Assembly: GCA_001465935.1 (NCBI GenBank) | Contig: LNKV01000066.1 | Location: 28,029-92,028 of the forward strand | Length of the DNA: 64,000 nt | Reading direction: 5' to 3' | Source: Clarireedia homoeocarpa | Lineage: Eukaryota > Ascomycota > Leotiomycetes > Helotiales > Rutstroemiaceae | In this document: piece after piece, positions 35,691-46,563 of the stretch | Layout: the number at the start of each line of letters is the position of its first letter | How positions within the stretch are numbered: the stretch's first letter is position 1 | Made by a program: the position numbers and the translations under genes | Notes under the pieces: generated by a model | Seen by the model: only the letters and a program-made list of their open reading frames with translations | What the model was told of the DNA's origin: nothing | Databases searched by the model: none

Positions 35691-37097
35691 TTACTCGTCA
35701 TCGAGGTATTTTTGAGCTCGCAAATCTCCCGACCGAGCATGACCTTCAAAGTTCTCTGCTCTAGCTGCCCTTCCGCAGAGACGGCCAAGTTCACCACTTG
35801 CTTTCCTACTTTGCACTTCTTGATAAGTAACCGTTCTTAAAAACTTGCCGACCCAAAGTCCCCCAGTGTATCTCGCCGCCTTTTTCGTTGGCAAGACATG
35901 GTTTGTTCCAATGACCTGAATAATTCGTTAAAAGAAAGTTAAATGTAAATTGGAAATATTAACAGGGAATCTTACCTTGTCTCCATAGGACACACAAGTC
36001 TTTTCGCCCAAAAATAGAGCGCCATATGCGCTCATATTATCAAGTGCATCTCTTGGGTTCTTTGTGAAGATCTGAACATGTTCGCTTGCATATTCATCGG
36101 CCAACTTCCATGCTTCATCAATAGTGTCAACCACGAGTACCTCGCCAAATGCTTTCCACGAAGTTCCCGCAAGCTCCGCAGTGGGCAGCTCTCTTAGTAG
36201 TTCGTCAATAAATTGAATTGATCTTCGTCCAACCTCTTCGGATGTGGTGATAATAACCGATGGTGTATCAGGTCCATGCTCGGCTTGAGAGAGAATGTCG
36301 GTTGCAATAGTAAAAGGATCAGCAGTTTCATCAGCAACGATGAGGATTTCAGTGGGGCCTGCCAAGAGATCGATTCCAATATCGCCGAATAGCTGCCTCT
36401 TGCCTTCAGCAACAAAGGCATTGCCCGGTCCAGCAAGGAAATCGACCTTTTGAATTGTTTCAGTGCCAATACCCATAGCAGCAACAGCTTGAACACCTCC
36501 CAGGATGAAGATCTCGTCGGCACCTGCTAAGTGCATGGCTGCAACAGTTGCATTGGGTATTTTACCGGCGATAGGAGGCGTAGCGCCAATAACATGTTGA
36601 ACACCAGCAACTTTTGCCGTGAGAATGGTCATGTGTGCTGATGCCAACAGAGGGTAACGACCGCCTGGAATATAAGCTCCAGTAACAGAGATTGGCACAT
36701 TCTTTTGTCCCAGGAAAACGCCCTACATTTTAATTAATAAGCATTAGAATATATGAGAAAGAATAGGTTTCTGCCTCACCGGTTCAGTCTCCAATTCAAA
36801 ATCACGTATCGATGCTCTCTGAGCCTCTGCAAACTTTCTGACATTTGCTTGCACTTGCTTGATATCATCGATCGTCTGCCTCGGTACTGCTGCTATCGCA
36901 GTTTCAATATCACTCTTGGATAGCTTGAAAGACTCCGGCGACCACTTGTCGAATTTTTCAGAGTATTTACGAACTGCAGCATCGCCGTTCTGTCTGATAT
37001 CATCAATAACGCCCCTGACAATGTTGCTGACATTAAGTTGAGTCGAGTTGGACGAACTGGCGGTAGCTGAGCTTCTTTTTAAATACCGAGGAGCCAT
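35691..37097 (-). CDS. histidinol-dehydrogenase-like NAD-dependent dehydrogenase
   Basis: Exons 37097-36780, 36722-35976 and 35915-35691 (57- and 60-bp introns, phase 0) give 429 residues, the length of bacterial HisD. The metal and catalytic residues are retained: SQAEHG (Gln and His ligands), SEHVQIF (Glu-His base pair), YGDK with Asp across the second splice junction, GTNHVLPT, and the C-terminal EGHARS His. Fungal histidine synthesis uses the HisD domain of the trifunctional His4 protein, so a stand-alone copy in a catabolic setting probably oxidises another alcohol. Relatives include sulfopropanediol dehydrogenase HpsN. The family is mainly bacterial, so horizontal transfer is possible, although the introns show a long stay in the fungus. 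Confidence 0.82.
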
Positions 37098-37701
37098 GAT
37101 GTGCCAGTAGAAGTTCAGAAGTTCAGAAATAGAGAAGAATTAATAACAAATCTTCAATATTAGTCGAGCGATAATATATGAGGGGGATGGTATTAGTTGA
37201 CGCTGCAGCCTGTTGATATTTATAACTGCTGAATGCTTGTGTGATCTTGTGAGATGGAGAACCCGGCCCCACATTTATGAGAAGTCTTTCCGGCTTAGTA
37301 TAATCGTGCGGGATCGGGAACAAAGGTCTGTGGACGAGGACGGGCACGGAGAACAGTTGGGATGAGCGTAGAATCTGAATTGTCCAGACTGGACCTCGGA
37401 TAGGATGGACATGTAGGAAGTAAGGCCAGTTTACTTCGCCCATTTATGGTATTCCAGGTAATCCCCGCACCATTAGACTATATTCCTCTTTGAAGAGACC
37501 TATACCCCTATAAAACGCCAATGCAATTACAACAGACGAAATAATAACATTTTTACTTGGGAATTGTGGAGGGCGCATAGAGTTCTAGATTTTGTAGATG
37601 AACATTTCGACATAGTGATCAAGCTAGTTACCCAAAGTAACACTTTCTAGATTCAACTGATTGTAGTACGCAGATTATTCAGCCGCATTGGCATCCTTCC
37701 A
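37098..37701. other. intergenic region between dehydrogenase and cupin genes
   Basis: About 600 bp contain the promoter of the histidinol-dehydrogenase-like gene and the 3' UTR of the cupin gene. No further gene or repeat is seen. Confidence 0.5.
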
Positions 37702-38274
37702 TTACTTCATAGACGGCTTCACATCATCCATACCACCGCCGTAATCCTCCTCAAGAGTCTTTCCATTGAATTGCAAGGGCTGCGCTTCCTGCAGAACGTA
37801 AAGCATTCTAGCCCAAGTGGTTGGGCTGGGATTTCTCCATGCATGGTTCGTACCCCTTTGAATAGTGATATCTCCCCTCTTCAGCAATCTTGTTTCACCC
37901 GAGTCCAATACCAATTCCACCTCTCCTTCAAGCACCACGCCGTAGTCCAGGCTGATGGTACGGTGCATTGGTGATATTGATCCCGGATTCATATCCACAA
38001 CTCGCAAGACCGTTCCTCCAGGAATAATAATACCAGGAAGATCGACGAGATTCTTCTGGTATATTGAAAGGTCGGCGTTATTCGTTAGATTGACTGGATA
38101 CTCCTCCGTAGCATAAGCCAAGCTGAATCGTGCGCCATTTGCCATATGTTGCCAGTGGAGGAGTGCAGGCACAGCTTCTGTAACTGAGCTTTTCCCGTCA
38201 GCATCATGGTCGGTAATGTAGCGACAGAGGGGGCGAAGTCCGTTGTCCATCATCGGGATTTGTTGGTTTGACAT
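37702..38274 (-). CDS. small cupin-domain protein
   Basis: An intronless 190-residue protein with a single cupin barrel. The first cupin motif is PGSISPMHRTISLDYGVVLEG, in which the usual second His of HxH is not at its normal position (H-R-T). The second motif RGDITIQRGTNHAWRN is canonical, with PxG replaced by RGT. The metal site is therefore partial, so it may be an isomerase, a dioxygenase with altered ligands or a non-catalytic binding protein. Similar cupins are frequent in fungal catabolic and metabolite clusters. It is divergent from the SDR gene and on the same strand as the preceding dehydrogenase and fusion monooxygenase. Confidence 0.8.
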   Translation of the reverse strand: MSNQQIPMMDNGLRPLCRYITDHDADGKSSVTEAVPALLHWQHMANGARFSLAYATEEYPVNLTNNADLSIYQKNLVDLPGIIIPGGTVLRVVDMNPGSISPMHRTISLDYGVVLEGEVELVLDSGETRLLKRGDITIQRGTNHAWRNPSPTTWARMLYVLQEAQPLQFNGKTLEEDYGGGMDDVKPSMK

Positions 38275-38647
38275 ATTTACTACAAAGATAGAGAAAACAG
38301 AGAAAATTGCTAAAATTGTGTAGAAATCGCCGAAGAAATGTCAAGTTATCGAATGTGATCTTGCCATGCTTCTAATGGCCAGCTTTTTGGGGCCCTTCTC
38401 CATCGGGTTATAGTCGACATGCATTTGGGGTCCCTGTATCCTAGATAATGTGACCCCCAAAGTTCAAGGCGGGCCCGATGTTCCCGAAGCATCCCCAATC
38501 CGATTAGGATGATTATGAAAGATGTGACTGACTTAAAAATTTAGAGATTCGAAAGATCTTTGATGTTTTTGCTCTACATACTCCCGATCATATATCACGA
38601 ACGTTCACCAAGATATTTCCCCTTTGGGTACTTCTGCTGAATTAGTC
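38275..38647. promoter_or_regulatory. divergent promoter of cupin and SDR genes
   Basis: The 373 bp between the divergent cupin and SDR starts hold an inverted CGG pair, CGGGCCCG, at 38470-38477. CGG half-sites in inverted order are the usual target type of Zn2Cys6 regulators, and the cluster encodes such a factor. Binding is inference only. Confidence 0.35.
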
Positions 38648-39614
38648 ATGGCGGCTGCAGCAACCAAAGTTGCTTTGATTACAGCTGGATCGAATGGACT
38701 TGGCGCAGTCATTGCAAAGGTTCTTGCATCAGAGGCTAACATGTCTGTGGTCATCAACTTCCACTCAGATGCAGGTCGCGCTGAAGCACTTGTTCAGGAT
38801 TTGAAAAAGGTCGCAACGGTTAAGGATGAGACAGCACAATCATTGCCACCACGATTCGCCGCCATAAAAGCAGATATGAGCAAACGTGATGATATCTCTC
38901 AGTTGGTGAAAGATACTATAGATCAGATGGGCCGTTTAGATGTGGTTGTATCGAATGCTGGCTGGACGCGGATGACTGATTTTCTGAACCTTCAGCACGC
39001 AGACGACGAGGCGGACTGGGATCGTTGCTTTGGCATGAATGTCAAGAGTCACTTCTTCCTCTTTCAAGAATGCAAAAGTCACCTTGAAAAAGCTGGAGGT
39101 GCCTTCATAGCTACAGCAAGTGTGGCCGGCGTTATACCAAGTGGCAGTTCGTTGGTTTGTCTACCACTTCTTCTGGAGTCTACAGCTCAATAGGAAATTC
39201 GCTGAAACCGTAATCTCTAGCCATATTCTGTTACAAAATCAGCACTCATACACCTGGTTCGAAGTCTTGCTCTCATTGCAGCTCCCAAAATAAGAGTGAA
39301 TTCGGTTTCACCCGGAGTTCTTCTTACAGTATGTATTCATAACTTTTCATAAAAAAAAAGATTCTAACTATTTTAGAATTGGGGCCGTCAATTCCCACAA
39401 GAAAGGCTCAATTTAGTGCAAGAAAAGAATGCGTTGAAACGTTTTGCCACTGTGGAAGTACGCATTCCCACTCTGCAATCTCATATGCTTACGATATTAA
39501 GAATTCTGTTCCTGACATCCAATGCAGGACGTTGCTCAGCAGGTGAAACTATTTGCACTATCGAAATCAGTCACTGGGACAAACGCAGTTATAGATGCAG
39601 GATTTTCTTTGTAG
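38648..39614 (+). CDS. short-chain dehydrogenase/reductase
   Basis: Exons 38648-39154, 39221-39328, 39377-39457 and 39528-39614 (introns of 66, 48, 70 bp, phase 0) give 260 residues, a normal classical SDR length. The cofactor loop is TAGSNGLG near the N-terminus, followed by the NAG motif in VVSNAGW. The catalytic Ser is in ATASVAG and the Tyr-Lys pair in PYSVTKSA, restored by the first splice. After NSVSPGVLLT the C-terminus ends in GTNAVIDAGFSL. The substrate is unknown. Its place beside a cupin, a monooxygenase-decarboxylase fusion and a HisD-like enzyme suggests a step in the same pathway. No defects are seen. Confidence 0.85.
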
Positions 39615-40271
39615 CTTGTTCATGCATAAGGCACAAGTCAAAGAGGATCTCTCAACTTTGGAGAATGCCAAAATGAGTAATTCAGATCGAGCTGGCTGTT
39701 GGAAGATATTTGATTATAGAGGTCTAAACTCTCGGCTTTTGACAGAGGTACAGTTTGACCAAAAACTGAATTTCAAGTCACTTCTTCTCAGAGATACACT
39801 CGGACTCAGAGCACATTGGACTTTTGGTCTTGAAAATAGTTTCTGTTACGAATTGTTTAATTGTACGATTGAAAAAAATAGTGATATTGATTACAAGGAG
39901 GAAAATCTTTAAATAGCTTTTTTATATTAGTATTCTGTAACTACTTTTTAATCTTTATAATAGTTTAAAGATCTTTAACTTTTATTAATATTTTATTTTT
40001 ATTACTTTATATTTAATAGTTTAAAATTATTTAATAATATTAAATTAATTATTAAAAATATTAGAAGTTAATAAAATTATTATAATCTTAAAACTAAAAA
40101 TAATTAGTTTACTATTTACTAAAATTAGATTTATTAATATAATTTAAGATTGTTATTAATAAAGTAAATTGAGTATAAAGCTCTATATATTAAGAAAATA
40201 CAATTGTTATATAATCTATAAGCTCCTAGAATCCAACTGATCCTAATGTATAAGAGACTTTAGAATCCCGT
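39615..40271. other. AT-rich (RIP-like) spacer
   Basis: The stretch from about 39900 to 40220 is almost free of G and C, and consists of TTTAATA/ATTAATA-type sequence as in the retrotransposon zone at the right end. No domain is readable in any frame. It directly abuts the truncated aldehyde dehydrogenase fragment and may be the remains of an insertion that removed the rest of that gene. Confidence 0.55.
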
Positions 40272-40609
40272 ATGCGGCCCATGATCATTAGAGGAGTCCC
40301 GAGGGATATGGATTTATGTTACGCGGAACGCTTTGGGCCATCCGTCAGCCTGATATCAGTGGCGAGTGACGAAGAAGCTGTTGAGATTGCTAACGACTTG
40401 TATTTACAGGGAATCTAGCGCGTGGTTTGACGATTACCAACAAATTTGATACTGGGGCAATTCACATTAATAGCATGAGTGTGCACGATGAAGCAAAATT
40501 GCCGCATGGTGGTGTGAAGAAGGGTGGCTTGGGACGTTTCAATAAACGATTGGGATTGGACGAGTTCCTGAAGACGAAAATGATCACCTTTCAAGCCTTT
40601 TGCGCTTGA
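40272..40609 (+). pseudogene. C-terminal fragment of an aldehyde dehydrogenase
   Basis: The first frame reads MRPMIIRGVPRDMDL, then FGPSVSLISVASDEEAVEIAND. A different frame follows with NLARGLTITNKFDTGAIHIN and HDEAKLPHGGVKKGGLGRF, and it ends in LKTKMITFQ. These are the C-terminal blocks of NAD-dependent aldehyde dehydrogenases of the vanillin/salicylaldehyde type. The join at about 40400 lacks about ten residues (the usual YGLSAAVFT block) and changes frame. All of the cofactor domain and the catalytic Cys are missing upstream, replaced by AT-rich sequence. It is a relic, not a gene. Confidence 0.8.
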
Positions 40610-40936
40610 TCAAGCATCAACGTAAAATACAGATAAAGTTCCACTTTAAGCTGGAGTGGGGCCGGACGCGCTCCTCAGTATACGATGTGGTCCCGAAGCG
40701 GCGGTAGCCCCGAGAGATATGAGTCCGCGGCAAAAGACTCCCGCCCACGCCACGCTCGGGGCAAGGGTTATGAAGAAACCTTAACATTTGAACATCCAAA
40801 GGTTGTACCTACTCATGGTACCATTATCTAGATGCGAGCTCATCCCACTTCTGGATGTGACTCTTCTTCAGCATTTCAAAATCAATCCACTTGACAGCCT
40901 GTTCATCTCAGACACTCCAATATAACGTGAGAAGCT

Positions 40937-42924
40937 ATGCCAAACGAAATTAGAGATATCCGTACTGTTGACATTACGTCATATTCTTACATATTTGAGC
41001 AGAATGTATCGGTTCCGCTAAAATCTGCTGATGGTGTCATCCGAGTCAACATCTACAGACCCAAATCTGAAGGACAGCAAGATGTGAAATCACCAGTCAT
41101 TGTCACATATGGACCATACGGAAAAGATATTCCTTATGAAATGTAAGTTCATCTCTGTGAGCAGGCTTCCATTTTGTGATTCCGGAATAACAATGTTATG
41201 AATTCGATGCTAAACGGAGTCGTATGCAGTTTCCACCCAAAGTCATTTGCTGAAGTCAATCCTGAGCACCGTGGGCCTCATTCTGCCTGGGAAACGCCAG
41301 ATCCTGGATATTGGACGAGAAATGGCTATGCTGTAGTACGTGCAGATGAACGTGGTTCGGGCCAATCCCCGGGTGTCCTTGACACCATGTCTTGTGGCAC
41401 AAGCGAGGCATTTTTCGATGTTATTGAATGGGCTGCGGAGCAGTCATGGTCGACTGGAAAGGTTGGATTGCTCGGTATCAGGTAACACGGAAACTCCAAT
41501 AACTGTCATGAGACTTATCATGACTTACTTTTCTAGCTATTACGGTGGTAGCCAATGGCGAGTTGCTGCCCGACAGCCAAAGGGTCTGGCCGCAATTATC
41601 CCATGGGAGGGCATGTCGGACTACTATCGTGATCGCTGCCGCCAGGGAGGTATCTTATCGAATGGTTTCATCAAGTTCTGGTGGGATAGACAGGTCATTA
41701 CGAACCAGTACGGCCTCAGGGGACGAGCTGCAAGGAATTGGGGGCCAGACACTATAGAAGGCGATCTCTCTGAAGCTGAGCTTGTAGCAAACCGTCGAGA
41801 CCAAACTGTCGACAACGCTATATATAAGTTCCGTGACGATCCTTATTACGCATCCAGAGAGTACCATCTCGACGATATCCAGGTCCCGTTGCTCAGCGTT
41901 GCAAACTGGGGGGGAATCTGCCTCCATCTCCGCGGCAACGTTCAAGGCTGGACCTGGGCTGGCTCCGAGTTGAAATACTTGCGCTTCATTACTGGAAGAC
42001 ACGATTTACCATTCTACTATAAACAAGAGGCTGAGATCCAACGAAGTTTCCTTGATGCCTTCCTTAAAAACAAGGACCGTGAGGGCTGGAGTATAAAGGG
42101 GAAACTGCCTCCCGTGGACCTTGTGCTGCGAAAGGGTGACATCGGCTTCAACAACGCACAAGCTGAACAGACATATCAGCGGAGATACGAGAACGAATGG
42201 CCCATAGCTCGTACACAGTACACCAACTTCTACCTCACGCCGGAGGGTGGCCTTGCACGAGAGGTTTCCATCAAGAAGCAGAGTAGGGTCTCGTACAAGG
42301 CTTTAGGAACGCTGGAGAATCCAGAGCTTGTGCGATTTGAGACTGCACTATTTGAAGCTGAGACGGAAATTACTGGCCATGTTGTGGCCAGGCTTAATGT
42401 TTCCGTGAGCCCATATCCGGATACCGAAACGACTCCATCAGATATTGACCTTTTCTTGACATTACGACACATTTCACCAGCGGGAACTGAGGTACACTAC
42501 ACAGGAACGGCAGGGGACCCCGTTCCATTGACCAAAGGATGGCTGCGTGCCAGCCTTCGAAAGACTGACCATGAGCACCGGAGGCATCGAACATATCTGC
42601 CGTATAGAAACTATACCAGTTCAGATATACAACCAGTGATCGTTGGCGAGGTCTACACTGTTGATGTCGAAATCTGGCCCACAAATGTAGTAGTAGAGGC
42701 CGGAGGAAAGATCATATTTGAAGTCGCATCCGGAGATACACAGGGTGCGGATAGGTTCGTTCATAACGACGCTGTTGACAGGTAAGCACATAGACTTAGG
42801 TCAAGGGGGTAGTTTTGATCTAACGCAGTATAGGTCGAGAGAGAAATTCGAGGGATTGAACCACATCCATTTTGACCCGTCATTCGAGAATTATGTGACC
42901 TTACCGATCATTCCGCCAAAATAA
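40937..42924 (+). CDS. CocE/NonD-type alpha/beta hydrolase
   Basis: Exons 40937-41142, 41230-41481, 41537-42781 and 42834-42924 join in phase 2 each time to give 597 residues. The N-terminal hydrolase domain has the early strand VIVTYGPYGKD and the segment GYAVVRADERGSGQSPG. The nucleophile elbow is GLLGISYYGGS, whose Ser codon is split by intron 2. ITGRHDLPFYY is the likely Asp region. The C-terminal half (FYLTPEGGL..., ...SDIDLFLTLRHI..., VEIWPTNVVVEAGGKI) is the jelly-roll PepX_C domain. The family includes cocaine esterase, acyl amino-acid ester hydrolases and X-Pro peptidases; many fungal members sit in metabolite clusters. Ester or amide hydrolysis is likely, with the substrate unknown. 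No lesions are seen. Confidence 0.85.
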
Positions 42925-44039
42925 AGAGATGGGCGGATCTAGAAGGCTGGATATTCAACATTCGCATCTCCTATTCTTTCTGTATCTTCAAAATATACGG
43001 AAAATCATAGAATCGGTAGCCAGTATTCTTGTCTTTACAATTATTCAATGTTACTGTACACATAGTAGAAATAAATTAATGTCTCATCTGCCCTACTCCA
43101 AGATTGTCCACAGACTGAATATAGAAGTGCAGAAGGAAACATGTAAATATTTGATATCAAATAAGCTCGCTTTAAATGCCTACCGTTCGCCTCCAATCTT
43201 GTATCCAAACCAACTATTATCAACTTTGCCGAGTGTAGCATTCCATGCTCGGTTAACAGCCTGTGAAGTTCTATCATATTAGCAGAAGAACGAAGACAAG
43301 TTTAAATAAGGTAGAGTCCCTTTGAAAGATTATATACGGAAGACGGCGGTACTCACAACATTAACTTGTACACCCGAAAACATCATCATTAGAAAAGCCC
43401 ACTCGCCTCTGGCTCTGGTCCAATTGAGTATCTATGGGTCGGTGCTGGGGGATGCGGTCAGGCCAATCTGGTGGATCATGCAATGCCAGGTAGAGAGAGG
43501 ATGGCTCTGACCGCCGTATTTGAGACTCTCCAGCTGTACCATTCACAGTGGGTGTGCTTGGTAATCTGGAAGGTGTATTGGAGTGGTGCAGCTCATAGCC
43601 AGAGAGATGAGACTAATTGCGGAAATGCGTAGCCTCCGCGGGGATAAACCCGGATATAGATGTTTCTGTCGTTATGGTCGTGGAAGACATCGGTTTGAGT
43701 GTGTCCAGTCTGGTGAAAATGAGAGTCAAGTCCTCCTGGGTACGGTTGCTTGGGATTATCAACCGTAAAGATCGCTTTATGACAGACTTTAACGTGCAAC
43801 AGAAAATTTTGGCATCCAGGTACGCTTGCTGATCGTATCTGAGTTGACCATCGGAAAGGTGGAGGTGGAGCCGGCTAAGCAATGATCCAGATGCGCAGAT
43901 CCACTCTCCCCGCCTACATTTCTGGGATTCTGAACAGATCACTTGCTGCGAAAGAGAGACCCTGAGCTATACTCTCGAAGAAGTATTCAAAGCGGTGTCT
44001 TGGAAATTGATACTGGAATGAGAAGTTGACGCTCTTACA
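42925..44039. other. intergenic region left of the MITE
   Basis: About 1.1 kb contain no recognised gene. Minus-strand open frames at about 43330-43940 are moderately long and not obviously random, but I could match them to no family and see no splice model. They may be debris of a lost gene. Confidence 0.4.
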
Positions 44040-44047
44040 CTTGCGGC

Positions 44048-44608
44048 TAGGCTGCGGCAGAAGCCCAGTGGGCAGGGCCCCGCCCACCGGGTTGGGGCCC
44101 CACTGGGTGGGCTGAGAAAATGAAAACCCGGCCTATTACCCGGTAGGTTACCTATTACATAGTAGGCTACCTATTACCTATTACCTAGTAGGTTACCTAT
44201 TATCTATTACCCAGTAGGTTATCTATTATCCAGTAAGTAATAAGTTGAATTATAGATAACAAGTAATAACTAATCTATTATAGAAGAGACTACAATAGAG
44301 TTGAGAATATATAAGTAATATTTTAACTAAATAAAATCACAAGTTCAATTTTCGGTACAAAGTATAGTAGAAAGAGTATATTTTTGAGATTAGTAGAAAT
44401 TATTTTTTATATAACTTCTTAATCTAAAATAAGTCCTAGGTTCTTAGCAGCCTATTGGTTCTTGGTAGCCTGTTGGGTTCTTAGCAGCCCACTGGGTAAC
44501 CTATAGGCGGGACATCCTATTGTCCCATTACCTGCCCAGCCTATGGGGACCCAGTGGGCGGGACAAGAAGTGGAAAACCCGGCCCATGGGGCCCCACGCC
44601 GCAGCCTA
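44048..44608. mobile_element. hAT-type MITE (non-autonomous DNA transposon)
   Basis: A 561-bp element has 11-bp perfect terminal inverted repeats, TAGGCTGCGGC at 44048-44058 and its complement at 44598-44608. It is flanked by an 8-bp direct repeat CTTGCGGC (44040-44047 and 44609-44616). An 8-bp target duplication and a TA(G)NG-type end are the hallmarks of the hAT superfamily. Four subterminal copies of the 9-mer CCCAGTGGG or its complement lie at 44064, 44099, 44488 and 44550, which look like transposase-binding sites. The middle (44134-44240) is a set of imperfect CCTATTAC-AGTAGGTTA repeats and then AT-rich sequence. There is no transposase gene. The element lies 60 bp before the start codon of the ALDH-like gene. 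Confidence 0.85.
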
Positions 44609-44667
44609 CTTGCGGCCTTCCTTTCCTCAAAAACAGACCCCGAACCCTCTAGCGTTAGAATTGCATA

Positions 44668-46403
44668 ATGTCGCAAGCATTGCGAGCTGTCCGAGAAGCG
44701 GCAGTTGATGGCCGACTTCACAACATCATCTATCGGCAAACCCAGCTCGAGAAGCTACAAAAAGCACTTCTTGACAGCGCCGACTATATAGAGAGTGCAA
44801 TCAAGAGTGACAGCGGGCACAATCATGCTGAGGTAACGGTCGAGTACATCTTGACGTTGGAGAATCTCAAGGACTACTATGATGGACTCGATGCTGAGGA
44901 TGCCTTGTACAAGGAGTATGCAATTGCACGTGGTGAAGACGCGCCGCATAGTGAAGAAAAGAAGCAATAGGGATCGTATACGTTATACCCTCCTTACACA
45001 TAACCTTTTATTCTATCGTTGTGGCAGTCAACGCTGCAATTGCGGCTGGAAACTGCGTTGTCATTGAGGTATGTACATTCATAGTGTTTGTCATGTTCTA
45101 CACCCATGTAAACTTTTGAAAAGTCTCACAGTCTATTGACCGTTTGCTACTACAGCTTGAAAGCACTATGCAGGATGTTCCTACACTACTTCTCAAACTG
45201 CTAAAAACAGCTCTCGATCCCAGTATCGTCGAATTCGTCTCTAGCCGCAGTTCCGATGCTGACCTTGGTCCAAACCACATTCGTCTTTTCCAAAGCGACG
45301 TCTCTGCCGCAGAACTTCAATTCTCGTCTGCCACTTTATTCTCGCCACTCATATCACCTTCACAGCCCCTGGTGATTGCCATTGTTGACCGCATCGCAGG
45401 CCTTCCAAAGGCTGCTCAAGCACTTGTCACTGCCAGATTAAGCTTTGGCGGTAACTCACTATACTCACCAGATGTCATTCTGGTCAATGAATATGTGAGA
45501 ACACCATTTCATGTTGCTGTTGTGGAAGAGGTTATCCAGTTCACAGCAAATTCGCAAGAAGCCAGAGTAATTGATTCTGAGCAAGCAGCAAAGACCAAGA
45601 GTTTGATCCAAACTGGCTTGCAAATGGAGGGAGTCGAAGCCATAACTTCAACGGGCCGAGGTTCCGTATATGAGGTTACGAAAAGGTGCTTGCATTTCTT
45701 TTAATCCCTTACCAAGGCCAAATGCTGAATATCGAACTAATACGTACATGTATAGGGACACAGAATTACTGCGCAGCAAGATTAAGGGTCTAGACATTTT
45801 GGTGCACAGTGTGAGATCCTTGGAGGATGCAATTAGCCTTGTTGGCAGGTGTGTATAGGCTGCCCTAGTAGTCCAAGACAGTTCTCTAACCAACTCACTC
45901 AGTGGAGGTTTGCTGGCAACGTATGTCTTTGCTGTTCCCACATCGGCCAAATACCTCAGTCAATTTATCACTTCTCAAGTTTCATTTATAAATCAAGCTC
46001 CACTAGAACTTTTAGATCAGTTTTCTGTTCAAAATATATTCAGGTTTATTGGCAGTATAAGTACTAACGTTAGAAATTAGTTGGTCCTGCGCATCCACGC
46101 TCTTCACCCGTCAGTAGATCGCTGCGGTACCCGACCAAGCTATTTTCCGTACCAAAATCTCAATACATCACTCCGATCCCATTGTCACAAGAAGTCTGCA
46201 GATGTCTGCGACAAGTAGGCACAAAAACCATTGCTAAAAACCTTCAATCTGTGTTGAAAAAGCTAGAGCCTAAGACTAAGCTCTCGGTCGGGGGTCAGGT
46301 TGGCTTCTTCGAACAAGCAATCTTCACAGGTATGAACATGTGTGGAATGTTAGTGGGTATGAGTACACTCGGGTACTTGGGCATCCGTCTGCATCGAAAT
46401 TGA
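44668..46403 (+). pseudogene. aldehyde-dehydrogenase-like pseudoenzyme gene, damaged
   Basis: The order of blocks is that of the aldehyde dehydrogenase superfamily. Helical N-terminus (44668-44964) is followed by GIVYVIPSLH and NAAIAAGNCVVIE, then after a phase-0 intron ending at about 45160 by ESTMQDVPTLLLKLL. Later come GGNSLYSPDVILVNEY, AVPTSAKYL and LRYPTKLFSVPKS, and a hydrophobic tail. Where active family members have a catalytic Cys (GQxCxxPD), this protein reads GNSLYSPD, so the enzyme site was already lost. Two further defects are a one-base loss at about 44962-44970 (TAG in frame) and a mutated intron donor, ATCAGT instead of GTCAGT, at about 46015. The acceptor TTAG and branch TACTAAC remain. 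The reading frame is otherwise open, which implies recent decay. Confidence 0.72.
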
Positions 46404-46563
46404 GGTCTTAGCAGGTCTTATAATAATATATAGAGCATAATGCTAACATTTGAGCCCATGCGACTCATGTTTCTCCTTCACTTAACTCCGCACTTGAGTT
46501 TAGTCCTTTAAAGTATAAAATGAAGGTACATGTGTAGTAATTAATTTAATAACACCAAATCAC

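Noticed and set aside
43330..43942. Minus-strand open frames left of the MITE as a transcription-factor relic
   Set aside because: I suspected a decayed regulator but found no zinc cluster or other motif and no consistent frame, so it is not called.
44134..44240. CRISPR-like regularly spaced repeats
   Set aside because: The CCTATTAC-AGTAGGTTA units are imperfect, lack unique spacers of constant length, and sit inside the MITE of a eukaryotic genome.
46016..46080. AT-AG (U12-type) intron in the ALDH-like gene
   Set aside because: The donor ATCAGT does not match the U12 donor ATATCC, and the branch point is of the ordinary type. A GT-to-AT mutation is simpler.
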